Shown piece by piece: positions 46,641 to 57,490 of a stretch of DNA of 64,000 nucleotides (position 1 is its first letter; every line of letters starts with the position of its first letter). Source of the stretch: Gorsachius magnificus (taxonomy: Eukaryota > Chordata > Aves > Pelecaniformes > Ardeidae); assembly GCA_034008185.1 (NCBI GenBank), contig CM067085.1, forward strand, positions 74,698,275 to 74,762,274, in the 5' to 3' direction. A program made the translations under genes and the position numbers. The notes below the pieces were generated by a model, which ran no database searches, had not been told where the DNA came from, and saw nothing but the letters and a program-made list of their open reading frames with translations.

Positions 46641-47150
46641 CATATTGATTAAGTTCATCAGAGAGCAATTTTCGGTTTAACGCCAGCGGATTGGGAGAGG
46701 GAGCAAAGAATTATCTAAGAAAAGCACAACATTCTTACCGCGGGGACGTTTCCCTGTTCCAGTTCATTGAGGGAGTTGATTAAGTTTAAATGAAGCAGAC
46801 ACTGGATAAAAGTAAGGGTATTGACCACTGGGCAGCGCGGGCTGCGCTTGAAAAGGCCTGATACATGCAGAAAAGCAAGATTTGCTAAATGCTCTAATCT
46901 TCAATCAAATCTTACATCAATACAGACAAAGTTTGGTAATGAGAGATTCAATGAAGCATGCGGGAGAAAGAATTAATCCTCTTGGTCTAAACTGGGTTCA
47001 ACTTTGAAGCCTGCTCCGAAGGAAAGACAGTTATCTAAATGCTAAATAAGAAACTTATTGTACTTTTCACGGCATGCTAATCTTTGCTCTATTGCATCTC
47101 TCTTATTTGCGGGCTCAGAGGCGGCAGTTGTCATGGTGACCATATCAAAC
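46640..47150. promoter_or_regulatory. Strong candidate CNE
   Basis: About 500 bp with no 60-codon frame of note, no low complexity and many motifs: ATTGATTAAGTTC, GAATTATCTAAG, GTTGATTAAGTTTAAATG, CTAATCTTCAATCAAATC, GAATTAATCC, CATGCTAATC. GATTAAGTT occurs twice (near 46647 and 46777). It ends at the edge of the next CpG-rich region. Confidence 0.5.
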
Positions 47151-48010
47151 CCCCGCTTTCGGTGCGGATGGCGGTGAGGACTCGGGGTCTCCCCCCCACA
47201 CCCCCGAAATCACCTCCCCGGCACCTTTGGACAACACCGGCCCCCTCCTCCTTCTCCTTTCCCCCAAACCGGAGCGATCCCCCTCCACGAAAAGGTGCTT
47301 CCCCACCCCCCCATTTTTTTTTTCTCTCTTTTGTTTTTTTTTCTTTGCGAGCTCGCCTTGATAAGCTTTTGATGTCACAAATCAAACACTCGCCAGGAGG
47401 TAGATAATGGGGAGTGTGATCTCCTCGATTTGTACAGAGGCAGCGCTTTGGCACCGCCGCTGCCTGGAACCGGCGTCAAATTCCCCGGGCTTGGCCGGAC
47501 CCTGCCCGGGGAGCCCGGCACGGCGGGGGGGGGGAGGGGGGGGGCCGCTCCCCGCCGCTCCCCCCGCGCTCAGGCAGCCCCCGGCAAGGGGGAAAATTCA
47601 GATTTTTCGTGTTATGCAAACGCCGAGGTGAGCGCAGACGCTGATGGCGGCAGGTTTGGAGGAAAAGAAGAAGAACGGGGCGGGAAGAGAGAAAGAGCGC
47701 GGGGATTGTTTTATTATTATTATTATTATTTAATTTTTTAATTGCACGCCGTTAACACCCGCAGGCAGCCGGCACCTGGCGGCGCTGGGGGGACCGGCGG
47801 GGGGGACCGGCTGCCCACGCCCAGCCCCGGCCAAATCTATCGGGGAAAAGGGGTGGAAAGTCCCAGGCTACCGCTCAGACATCCTAATTTATCCTCCGGT
47901 ACCCGGGAAGGGAGGCAGGGAGGCTCCCCCTTGCACAGCTCCCGAGAGGAGGCGGCCAGCAGGAATAGGTGGGTGCGGGAAAGAGGGGGGCCTCCCGCCC
48001 CCCCCCGATA
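47150..48010. promoter_or_regulatory. CpG-rich island 4 with pyrimidine tracts
   Basis: GC-rich with C- and T-rich runs at 47190-47345, CG-rich at 47460-47600 including G-runs (47524-47543), a (TTA)n-type AT patch at 47708-47740, then CG-rich to 48010. No recognisable exon. Confidence 0.38.
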
Positions 48011-48039
48011 TAATCATCTGAGCGCAGAAGGGTGGCACC

Positions 48040-48420
48040 CGAGCTTTTATGTCTTTTACAAAAGTTGCCAAATTAAGGCCGGATTAGGGCTCCCTTCAGG
48101 ATTTGTGGGCTCTTTAGAGGCTGGGAGCTGCCCATATAGCCCGCCAGCGCTTATGAAAAGCTTAAAAAGTAATAAAAGGGGGAGTGATCCCGAGAGAAAG
48201 TAACATGTATAACTCTTATTAAAGGAGCAGCGAGAGGGGCTGTGAACTTGAATAACTGTTTGAACTTTAATTTGTTCATTAACAGGATTTGCCCCTGACT
48301 GTGAATGTTATTACTTCTCTTAAAAGCGAGGTGCAAATGCAAAGCCATAATGAAAGAGCCTGGCAAAAAGTTAAACGCCTCGTAATTACACCGGCCTCCT
48401 TGAAAACGTAAAGTAATACA
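48040..48420. promoter_or_regulatory. Strong candidate CNE
   Basis: AT-rich block between islands with AAGTAATAAAAGG, CTCTTATTAAAGG, ACTTTAATTTGTTCATTAAC, GTTATTACTTC and CTCGTAATTACACC. Only one short frame. No repeat. Confidence 0.48.
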
Positions 48421-48960
48421 AAAGTGCAGAAAACGGGAGCCGGGCTGATATTCTCCCGCCTCCCACCCGGCCGCTCACTACACCAGTACGCGAAACGGTT
48501 GTGTTTAAATAAGTTTAAAACACCTTTAAACCGTTTTTTTTTTTTAAAAATAAAATAAATAAGCCACGTCTTTCTGTTTTCCTTTTCCTCAGTGGGGCAA
48601 GCCCGGTTTATCCTAACCGCTCTTCAAGTCCTGAGCCGGACCTAAGGTGCGCGTCCGTATCCTGAGCGGGGCATAGCAGCTCCTCTCTCCCCCGCCACAC
48701 CGGCAGCGGGTAAAACTCCGGAGAACCGGATTAAACCAAACCGCTGCTCCTCTCGGGAAGGGATGCGGCTTTGGAGGGGTGCGTTTGCCGGTGAGCTCCG
48801 CGCTGGCTGTCGTTTCATCTGTCACTTATCCCTTCCCCGGGTTTGTCAACTGGGTTTTTATAGATTCGCTTGTCATCTGCATCTTTCCTCAACAGGAACG
48901 TGCAGCCGGGTCGCAATTAAACACACAGATACACGAGCTGTTAGCAAGATTTCACCCTCC
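48420..48960. other. Spacer, mixed composition
   Basis: T/A-run at 48531-48550, then CpG-moderate sequence. A pyrimidine tract ending AACAG precedes GAACGTGC at about 48896 and looks like a splice acceptor, but no domain or downstream donor supports an exon. Confidence 0.35.
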
Positions 48961-49450
48961 CATTCGCAGCCGAGCCGGGGAGATGATTGCCCTGTCACTT
49001 CTTCTTTAGGCTTAAAACGCCGGAAAACTCGCCGGCAGAGCCGCCCTTGCTGCTGTCCGCCTCCCTCCCGCCGCCGCCGGCTGCTTTGAAGCATTAACTT
49101 CAGCGGCTTCTTGTCCGCCGGCGGCCCCGGGCTTCCCGCACCGCCCCGGGCATCCCGCATCGGGCATCCCGCGCAGCCCCGCTCCGGGCATCTTGCACCC
49201 CCCGGGTATCCCGCATCCCTCGGGCATCCCGCCCGCCCCGGGCATGCCGCCCGCACCGCCCGGGCATCCCGCCCCGGCCATCCCGCCCCCCGGGCATCCC
49301 GCCCCCCCGGGCATGCCGCCCCGCACCGCTCCGGCCATCCCGCCCCGCCTCTGCCCGGCTGGCTGCGCTTCCCTTCCCGGCGCAGGTGGAAATGGAGGCA
49401 CCTGACCGAGCCGGGCTTTGCAGTCCCCTTTCAGAGCAGAGGAAAAGCAA
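48960..49450. promoter_or_regulatory. CpG-rich island 5
   Basis: CpG-rich, much of it occupied by the GGGCATCCCGC minisatellite. Low-complexity frames on both strands (HPAPPG-like and GGMPGAG-like repeats) follow from the repeat and are not genes. Confidence 0.4.
49126..49348. repeat. GC-rich minisatellite, GGGCATCCCGC-type unit
   Basis: About fifteen degenerate copies of a unit centred on GGGCATCCCGC (variants GGGCATGCCGC, GGCCATCCCGC, GGGTATCCCGC), with spacers of C-rich sequence so that the period varies between roughly 10 and 24 bases. Confidence 0.88.
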
Positions 49451-49539
49451 ACCGGGGCTTCGTAAAGAGAGCGGGAGTGAAAACCCCCTTGGCTGGCTTA
49501 AATCACTGCCCTACTCCTACGGCTGCCGACGCATCAAGG

Positions 49540-49800
49540 AGGCCATGCTATCCTAACACTAACAAGTTGAATTGTTTCAATCACACCTCTATAAATACAC
49601 ATATACCTTATTCTATAGGTCTAATGATCTACTTCTCACATTTTTCACCACCACTGAACTTACTAAAAAAACCCAACCCAAACTATTTAATCAAATTGGC
49701 ACTCAGAAAAAAAGAAAATATATCACATTACTCAAAGTAAATAAATTTCTTCAGCTCTGCTTATCCATCCTAACAGTCACCTGAGGGAAGGTCTGCAAAA
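49540..49800. other. G-poor, A/C/T-rich segment of unknown origin
   Basis: Abrupt change from CpG island to a strand-asymmetric segment nearly free of G on the plus strand, with a 70-codon plus frame of no recognisable family. Bird mitochondrial light-strand sequence has such asymmetry, but I could not match any mitochondrial gene. Confidence 0.4.
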
Positions 49801-50400
49801 CCAACAAGCCCCAGCTACCAGCAGTTAAGCACTAAATACAGCCTGGTCTTGACCAAGAGGACATCAGCCAGGAAGGGGATACTGCTTTCTGTCCTTCAAC
49901 TCACCAGAATCGTTGTACTAACTTGGAAATGGAAAGAAACCTTCTAAAACAACCAGGTCCCAGGACAGTAGCATTTTATCTACCACCTTCCTCTGCCCCT
50001 GAAGGTGAAGGGCAGGCCAGGCCGGGCACCAAGTGCAGACAAGAGCGTTTCCTGTGGGAAACAGGGCAAATTCCCACAGCCACATTCAGTGCCACCTCCC
50101 AGCAGCCTTTGGCTCCCATCGCTCTGCCACCATATCGCAAAAACTCTGCGCACAAGTGCCTGGATGGTTCTCACTCATGGTGTCCCCAAAGGAAGAGTCC
50201 CAGCCTTCTCGCCAGGCAGAAGAAAAAGCCTTCCTGGCAAGGGTTGCTAAGTAATAGCACAGCCAAGTTGTAATCTGGTTAGTAAACAGCGTGGAAGCGT
50301 CCTGCAAACAGGAGCCTCACCATGGCCTTGGCCTTGCAGTGGCCACCCACCTGTACCGGTGCCGTGCTCGGGCGGCTGTACCGTGATGTGACTGCACAGC
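49800..50400. other. Spacer, no supported gene
   Basis: GC-moderate, overlapping frames on both strands without domains, no recognised repeat. Confidence 0.4.
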
Positions 50401-50640
50401 ATTTCTTGCAGGATCAGGGCAGGAGCTATTGCTATGTCCTTAAGGTTTCCCCCATCTAACCTCTGATGATTGCTGTACATGCGAAGAGAATTCGATATAG
50501 CGCGGATAAATAACATCCGAGGGTTGGTCAGACACCGATTAAATTCTTTGACTTCACTGAATGGACTTGACGAACTGCAAAGTCGGAGCTGGATGTCACC
50601 TTCAGAGGAGCACCGCAAGCCTACCTATGTCTGCTGGCGG
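50400..50640. promoter_or_regulatory. Possible CNE or unrecognised exon
   Basis: Balanced, complex sequence open on both strands. The minus-strand frame from 50618 includes EVKEFNRCLTNPRMLFIRA then NLKDIAIAPALILQEML, which reads like a protein, but I recognise no family and it runs on into ordinary sequence. I prefer a non-coding element; coding remains possible. Confidence 0.25.
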
Positions 50641-51060
50641 CCTCACCTGCACGCTGACGGGAGAATGACAAAACGGAGCCGGCCGGAGCTGCCCCGCAGA
50701 GACCCCATGGGCACAACTGAGGCTGCTCAACAACAAACCGGTTACCGGAAAGCAACGCCCTCGGCAGCTCGTAGACCCCGAGGATGTGTCTTGCCTGGTG
50801 AGCAAGAGTCCATCAAAGTCAAAAAAAAAAAAGGATTTGAAAAAAACCCCCAACCTAGTAGGCATCTATTCGGTTCACAGGAGGTATTTTTCACTTTTAG
50901 CAGGGCAAGGTGCTTACCGCTCCTAGCAAGGGCTTGGGCGAGGAGTGCGCACGTTAGGCCGCAGGAGTTTGGTATCGGGATATAGGAGGGCTTTGCCACA
51001 GCTTCGCCAGGCCGGGGTTGGTTGTAAGCCGCGCCTTCCAGCTTTGGCTCCGGTACATCC
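50640..51060. other. Spacer, no supported gene
   Basis: GC-moderate with an A-run at 50820-50833. Nothing recognised. Confidence 0.4.
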
Positions 51061-51480
51061 CTGGCACCCTCACCTTTGAAGACAACACGAATTCTGCTTT
51101 AAATATGCACTGGCAGATCAATCCTCTATGTATTTCTGATCACAAAATGCATGCAATTCGACCTGCAAGATATATGGATTGTAACGCTTTTATAAAGCAG
51201 CATTTTACACAGCGCATCCCGCTCCTGTGAGCTAACCTTGTCTTCAGAGCTGACAATTCCCAACATCGTTGCTTTGAAGCACAGAAATGGTGAGATGGCA
51301 ATCTACTGAGCTCGGATGTACCTCTGAAAGCAAGTATATAAATACTGCACAGTGCATCTGAAGTTGATTTATGAAATAGTCAGGAGTTAAAATCTTGATA
51401 TATTAGCAAAAATATAACCAGACCTTTAAAGCCAAGAAGCCCTTAGGCTGTACTGAAAATCATCGATGCAGATTTCAGTT
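51060..51480. promoter_or_regulatory. Candidate CNE
   Basis: Complex AT-rich block including TTTAAATATGCACTGG, ACAAAATGCATGCAATTCG, GATTTATGAAATAG and TTGATATATTAGC. Few frames and no repeat. Confidence 0.42.
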
Positions 51481-51729
51481 GGAGCGGGAAAAGCATCTGT
51501 ATTTCGATGACGGTGCAACCACACACAGAAAGAAAGAAAGGAAAAAAGAAATAGTCATAAAGCCGGTTTTCCTTTCCTGCAGATTTAAAAAAAAAAAAAA
51601 AAAAAGCCATTTTGCACCAGCTGCAGGAAATGCTTCCTAGCGAAGCGCTTGCATTTTGACTTTTGGTTGTTAATGGTTCAACTTCGTATCACTGCGTAAA
51701 ACCGCCTGGTAATGATAATAATGATGATG

Positions 51730-51763
<34 letters not shown>

Positions 51764-51830
51764 TGATAACAACAACAACAACCACCACCACAAGCAGTCC
51801 CCGTCCGGCAGGGTCCGGCAGCCCACGGGG
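51480..51830. repeat. Simple-repeat-rich spacer
   Basis: GAAA-type repeat (51527-51550), an 18-base A-run (51588-51605), and a trinucleotide ladder at 51712-51794 in which (GAT/AAT)n passes into (AAC)n and then (ACC)n. Confidence 0.85.
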
Positions 51831-52760
51831 GTGGTTTCTCGCCTTCGCCCCCTCCCGGTTTTCTCCCGGGGCGCGGGAGCGGGGGTGCGCTTTGCCCGCG
51901 GGCACGGACACGCGTGGGAGCTCCGACCGAGGGCGCACCCCCGGCGCCCTCCCCAAACCAAGCCTTCCCCCCCCCCCCCCCTTTTTTTCCTTTTTAAATA
52001 AAATCACCGGCGCGCTCGGTTGTGTCGTTACAGAATAAAGCGGTTTTTAAGGAGAGCGGACTCGGGGGGAGGACGGAGACTCCCGCCGCCCGCCCCGGCG
52101 CCGTCCCCCTCGGAGGCTACCGGGGTGATGTCCGCGGCCCCCCGCGCCCCCCGCCCCGCTCGGGGCGACACAGACGCAATGCATGCGGTAGCGATGACGC
52201 GATGGGTAGCGACAGAACGGGCAAACCTCGCCAGCAGCTGCGCGGGGCCGCCATCCCCCAGCGGCGGAGCCGGAGACGCTGCGCGGCCGCCCGGCGGCGG
52301 CGGAGAAGGGGCGGGCAGGGCGGCGGGAGCGGCCCCGGGAGGCGGCCTGTGCCCCCCCCCCTCCCCCACGCCGCCGCCGGGCCGGGGTAACCGGTACGCG
52401 CGGCCCCCGGTCCTGACGCGGGGCGCGGAGCGGAGCCGCCGCTGCGCGGGAGCGGCGCCCCCTGGCGGCCGCGGGGGGGACCGGCCACGCACGCGCCCCC
52501 CCTCCAGCCCCTCACCTCTCCAAGCCGTGCCGGTGCCCGGCGATGCGGGATCCACCCCGGCCTCCCCAGCCCCGATGCCCCTCCGGTGGCCGCCGCTTCT
52601 GCTTTTTGCCTGGGCCGAAGCGATCAATTAGCGCCGAGAAGTCAATTTGGGGGGGGGGGGGGGCGGGCACCGGGGCCGCGCGCCCTTCCCGCCCGGAGCC
52701 ACCGCGGGCCCGATCCCTTCCCGGTCACCGCACCGGGCCCGCCCCGCATCGGGAATCTGC
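51830..52760. promoter_or_regulatory. Large CpG-rich island 6
   Basis: The densest CpG block in the window: GCCGCCGCC, GCGGGCACGG, GCGCGCCC and similar throughout, with C-runs (51967-51980, 52351-52360) and a G-run (52650-52663). Long frames on both strands (about 200 codons) are alanine/proline/arginine/glycine low complexity. Compatible with a promoter island at a developmental gene or non-coding transcript; no exon assigned. Confidence 0.5.
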
Positions 52761-53000
52761 AATCCAGAGCCCAATTTTGTCATTTGGCGACACTAATTAC
52801 CTAATCACGCCACGCTGCAGAGCGTACTTGTCTGCCCAATTAGCTAGGACAATTATTAAAATTCGGAGGCCTAATTATGTCTCAATTTAATGCTGGCAAA
52901 CTGGCATAGCGAGCAGTAATTAAAATCCTCTCCTCGGCTCTGCCTCGGGGGCAGGGGTTGATGGGGACCTGTCAGGGGCTGCGCCGCGCCGAACCAGCCG
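52760..53000. promoter_or_regulatory. Strong candidate CNE with multiple TAATTA sites
   Basis: TAATTA cores at 52794, 52872 and 52917, plus CCCAATTAGC and GGACAATTATTAAAATTC, all within about 140 bp, next to the CpG island edge. A dense homeodomain-site cluster is typical of developmental enhancers. Confidence 0.52.
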
Positions 53001-53019
53001 AGCGGATTGCGCGACATGA

Positions 53020-53540
53020 CCCCGCATTGTTCCGTGTGTCAACATATTAACCTGAATTCCCTTCAGCCCCCCTAATCGCATTTGGTAGGAGGAAGAAAAG
53101 GGGCTAAAACATGAAGCATTTTATTAAAAAAACATAAATTCTTTTTAATTAATGCTGCAAGAGATCTGACGCGGCTCGAGCTACCAAATGCTGCGAGTCA
53201 TGTAAGGCTGGTGCTTCTAATTACCAGCAAAGGAAGGTTTGCTCTTCTCCGTTAAAAAGGCTTCCCTCTCCTCTCATTTAAAGAAAATGATCTTTCTTTT
53301 GGGTAGTGTATTTTTTAAAACCCAGCTAGTTGGCTCCCAGTGATAAAGTTGATTACCAGTTTTTTGTTTGATGATGGAACGCAAGTGAATATTGACTTCT
53401 GTGAGAATCAAACAGAAGACCGGAGGCGTAAATAAAACGGTCAGGATTTAACACTTGAAAGAAGTTAATAAAGTTGAAAATTAAAAATCATAATATTGGG
53501 ATAATTTCTAAATATTTATTTTTGCTCGGCTCGCAAGTTT
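53020..53540. promoter_or_regulatory. Strong candidate CNE
   Basis: AT-rich block without frames: ACATATTAACCTGAATTCCC, CCCTAATCGCATTTGG, TTTTTAATTAATGCTGC, CTTCTAATTACCAGC, GTTAATAAAGTTG and ATCATAATATTGGG. No transposon similarity. Confidence 0.5.
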
Positions 53541-54010
53541 GATAGGAAGTCAGTTTTAAAACGCAGACAGCCAAGAACCGGCGTTAACCCTGGCGGCTGC
53601 GCTCCCGTCCAGCACGGCACGGTCTCCGGCCACGGACAAGGAGCCCCCAAGCCCAGCATCCCTGGTGATGGCCACCACCAAAGGACACTGGCCCCACTGG
53701 CCTTGCTGGCAGCACCATTTCCAGTCAGCATGGCCCTTTTGGGCTGGGAAAACACAGCGCCGAGGAAGGCGGCTCCTTCGTCTCCAGTTTGCGAGTTCTC
53801 TGGGGTTGGGGGCGAGGGAAGCGAACCTTAATTCCCCGAGCGGGGGAAGAAGGCAGCCTGGCTGCTGGGCGGGAGGGAGGGAGGGAGGAAGGCGGCCTCT
53901 TCTCCCTCTGTGCATGCCCTACATCTCGGAAACGGCTCCGCCGTCTTGGATGGCAAACCAAAGTGCAAATCTGTGTTCTTGCTTGTTCCAGTGGCTGTCA
54001 GCGTGTTTTC
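53540..54010. other. GC-rich spacer, no supported gene
   Basis: Overlapping frames up to 121 codons on both strands without domains. GGGAGG-type repeat at about 53870-53890. Confidence 0.4.
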
Positions 54011-54240
54011 CTCTTGTCAGCGGCAATTGACTGGTCAGGTTCACCCCTGTACAGCGACTGTAACAGCTCATTGACAGTCCAGTGACCCAGCCGGACCCGA
54101 TAATGGAAAACTATTGATTTCTGTGGGCTCAGCAGATCTAAAATGAATGCCCAGTATAATGTCATCAGCTGTCTTGGACTCTGATAAAGGGACCAAGTAT
54201 CAAAGATGTGCTGCCTATCCTGACAATTTCCTTGCAAAAA
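54010..54240. promoter_or_regulatory. Candidate CNE
   Basis: Complex balanced block with GATAATGGAAAACTATTGAT and ATAATGTCATCAGCTGTC. It lacks low complexity and repeats. Confidence 0.35.
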
Positions 54241-57200
54241 GGAAAAAAACAAACCAAAACCCCAGATACAAACAAACAACAAAGTGGCCTTTCTCAGTTT
54301 TTCCCCTAATAAGCGACGAGCAATCACTGCCTGGGTAAACGCTAAGAAACCGCAGCCCAGATGTGGCGGGGCCTCCGACCCCATCTTTTAGCCGAGGCGG
54401 CCTGTGACGGCCCCTCCAGGTTTTAAACGCTTGCCACAGAAGGAAAGCGTGTGGCACCAAACTCCGCACCCACCTCCCAGCCGCTGGCGAGTTGAGTAAC
54501 GCAAGAAGCAGGAAGGCTGCCAGGAGGTGGAACCCAACAGGGGCCACCACCAACTCCTACCTACAGGGAAGGGAAAAAGCTCGAACAAACCCAGGACGCT
54601 GGAGCGAGCGACACAGGGGTGCGCGCCACAAGGAACGCTCCGGGCTGAGGAGGGTGTTTGGGTAATAACGATACCTCCCGGTTAATAAAAATCCGATAAC
54701 GCAAGGTGAAATTTTAAATTAGTACAGCAGCGGTCATACCGTCGAGGTGTTTGTGGATAAAAAAGTATTGCAAGTCCAGTTGAAATTTTGGGAGGGGGGA
54801 GATCGATATTTAAGGATTTGCAGAATTGCCATAAGCAATTCCGTATGGAAGTTCAAAGAAAGAGACACCGGTATGGCAGCCTTCTTGGAAAACATTGAAC
54901 TTCGGGGCAGCAGGGGGAAGGAATAACTCACAGATTGACTTTTTTGGTCTTAGGGAACCAAACCTTCCCGAGTAGATCATTCCACCTGGATAAAGCAGCC
55001 ATTGCTCCCACGTGCCTGCGGCTGACTGACAGAGCTCAAACCTCACCGACACCGCTTGGGCGCATCAGGAGGCCGGTGGGACATTTACCAGCCCAAGATC
55101 CATGGGAATCAGGATCAGACAGATGCTGGTTTTCTGTGGGATACCAAGCGCTTGCAGGAGATGTTTCCCCGCACCTCAAACCCCTTCTGCAGGGCTTGGA
55201 GCCTTCCAGAACTTAACTCCCTCCAGATTAACCAAGTTTCCTATAAGGGATGGGAGGAAAAAACAGAGATACCCTGGCAGATGCCAGCACGCACTTAATT
55301 CAGGATCTAATACCAGTGGAGGTGAGAACAGCTTTGTGATCCCAGAGAAAAAATTCAAGTGACCTTGGGGAAACATTTCTCTTCATTATGAACAACCGGC
55401 CAGCGTTAGCACGGAAATACCAGCCCTTCTCCATTGTATTTTCATCTTTTGTAGCCGCCTGCTCAGCGGCCTCTGCCCCTGCGTGCCTCATACCCCTCGC
55501 ATCGTTGCTCCGTCCGTGACGTGCCCGCGCGTACGCCTTGCCTGTACCTTCCCCCGACGACAGGCGCCGCGCGACGCGCTGCATACGCTTGTCGAGGGGA
55601 AATTACTGCAGGGATTACATTAACATGACTGCAGCTGAGGATGTCTCAGTTTCTACATCCTTTTCATTTTCTACACGCTTCCCACCGCACAGCCCGGATC
55701 CCCGCTCCTGGGGACGGCACCCGAACCCACCTCCCTCCACTCGAGCTTTGACGTTGTGCTCCGTTTCCATATGTCGCCTTCAAGAGTTTCTCCCCTTAGC
55801 GTCCCCTCGGGGCATCCCCTCCCGATCCTGGGAGAGCAAGTGTGCTGCACCTGAGAAGCGTTAAGCCAGGCTGTGCAAATTCCTGACTACACTTTGGGTT
55901 GTGCTTTTTTTTTTAAATGATAATGTTGAATTAAATCAAATGTAAACTGTTGCAGCTTTTTGTTTTGTTTATCCAAAACACCCCCTCCCCCCCCCCCCCC
56001 CACTAGCTGAATGAGGAGCTGAAATCCCTCCTATCTATCTCACAGAAGAGTTTTTCAGAGCACCGGAGCCTCGTGGGTGATGCTCAAACGCAGATGTCTG
56101 GTGCCTGGAGAGGCAGTTCACAGCTCCTCTCCCTGCCCATTTCTCGGAACCCCAAACCTTGTGTTAAGCCAAGCAGAGATAACATCCCCACTCTACTCCC
56201 CGAGTACAACAAACATGTTCAGGCCCTTGGATAGCAAGCTCCTGAGGCAGGGATTATGCTCCGTAGTACTACTGTTGTCACATTTTCCCTGTTGCAATGT
56301 TCCTTGTACATTTGTGTCATTCATAAAATACAATTAACAGACGTATTGGAATCCCCAATGGCCCAAAGAAGGGAACAATAAAAGTCGAGTAACCACGTAG
56401 ATGTGCTTCCTACCGCCACGCCGGCTGTGGTGACCCGCTCCCAGCTAGCGGATGAATACTAAAAATGAAACACAATCCTGAATATTTAAAAAGTATGGCA
56501 AAGCTGTCCATCGTTCCCTTTTGCTTAGCAGAGACCTCACAAGGGGGTTCAGCTTCTCTCTGCCTGAAGACCCTGACCCCCCCGTCCTCACAGCACATCT
56601 CCCTCCCTTCCAGTGGGTACCAGTAACTAAGGCTTAGTACCGTTACGACCCGCTGGCTCGTCCAGCCACCAAGAAAGCATCCAAACACAGCCATCCAAAA
56701 TGAGCCACTGGAAGGCTTCTACCAGGCCATCATCCTCCCCATGCTGGCTTGTACCTAACTGCACCTCCTGAAAGTATGCACCTCGGGACGAGCTGCCCCC
56801 TCATTTTCAGTGAAAGGCATCGATGGAGCATGGACTGCCACTTTTTTGCTGAACTGCTTCTAAAGCAGTGTAAATATATATTTTATAGTGGTCAATATTT
56901 CAATAGCACATACAGGTATTGGTCTACGCTCAGGTTTGAGTCCATCGTACTGCCCCAGCGAGCTCTGCTGTACTGGGAATTACCAGCACTGGGAGGATCA
57001 CAGCGTGCTGCTGTGCGCTGGGATTCTGTCAACAGCCGTCCCCCAACAAAGCTCAGATGGTATTTTTCAACATTTACAAATAGGTTTGTGCAAATAATCG
57101 ATTCTGTTGTAGAGCAACCGAATGAAACTAAAACAAGCAAAAACCCCACGTTCAGCTCAATCTGAAATCATATTTTCCAATTTTCTTTGCTGAAACAAAA

Positions 57201-57365
57201 CAAACCCCATACATTTTGCAGCGAGGGAAGTGCTTTGTTTCAGCCAAAAGGTTTCATTTTAGGCTCTTGCAATAGAAAAAAAACCCCAACCAACCAACCA
57301 AAAAAAAAAACCCAACCAAAAACCCCACAAAGGAAATAAGAGGTTGTCTTCACCACAGCTGCTGT
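54240..57365. other. Intergenic or intronic DNA, no supported gene
   Basis: GC-moderate with frames up to 138 codons lacking domains. A C-run lies at 55990-56001 and an A/C low-complexity stretch at 57278-57330. A patch at 55600-55660 with GGAAATTACTGCAGGG and TTACATTAACATGAC could be a short regulatory element. Confidence 0.4.
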
Positions 57366-57490
57366 CATTCCCTTTTTATCCACTAACCCAGTAATCAGGG
57401 CAGTGACCCAGGATGTGGGAGATCCATGTTCAATCCCTTCTCTGCCTGGAGGGATTTGAACCTCCAACTCTCATCTCCCGTTAGAGCGGC
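57366..57490. repeat. Old palindromic tRNA-like interspersed repeat
   Basis: Left arm 57398-57436 (GGGCAGTGACCCAGGATGTG onward to ATGTTCAATCCC) and right arm 57450-57487 (GAGGGATTTGAACCTCCAAC onward) are imperfect reverse complements around TTCTCTGCCTG. GTTCAATCCC on plus and GGTTCAAATCCC on minus both match B-box-like sequence. The phrase family (GGGAGACCCAGGTTCAATCCC and GGATTTGAACCC...) is, from memory, dispersed in bird and turtle genomes; I cannot name it. Confidence 0.5.

Noticed and set aside
49111..49740. 209-codon frame with HPAPPGHPA repeats
   Set aside because: Product of the GGGCATCCCGC minisatellite followed by unrelated G-poor DNA; the opposite strand is equally open.
52020..52631. 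About 200-codon frames on both strands in CpG island 6
   Set aside because: Alanine/proline/glycine/arginine low complexity on both strands is what CpG-dense DNA gives in any frame.
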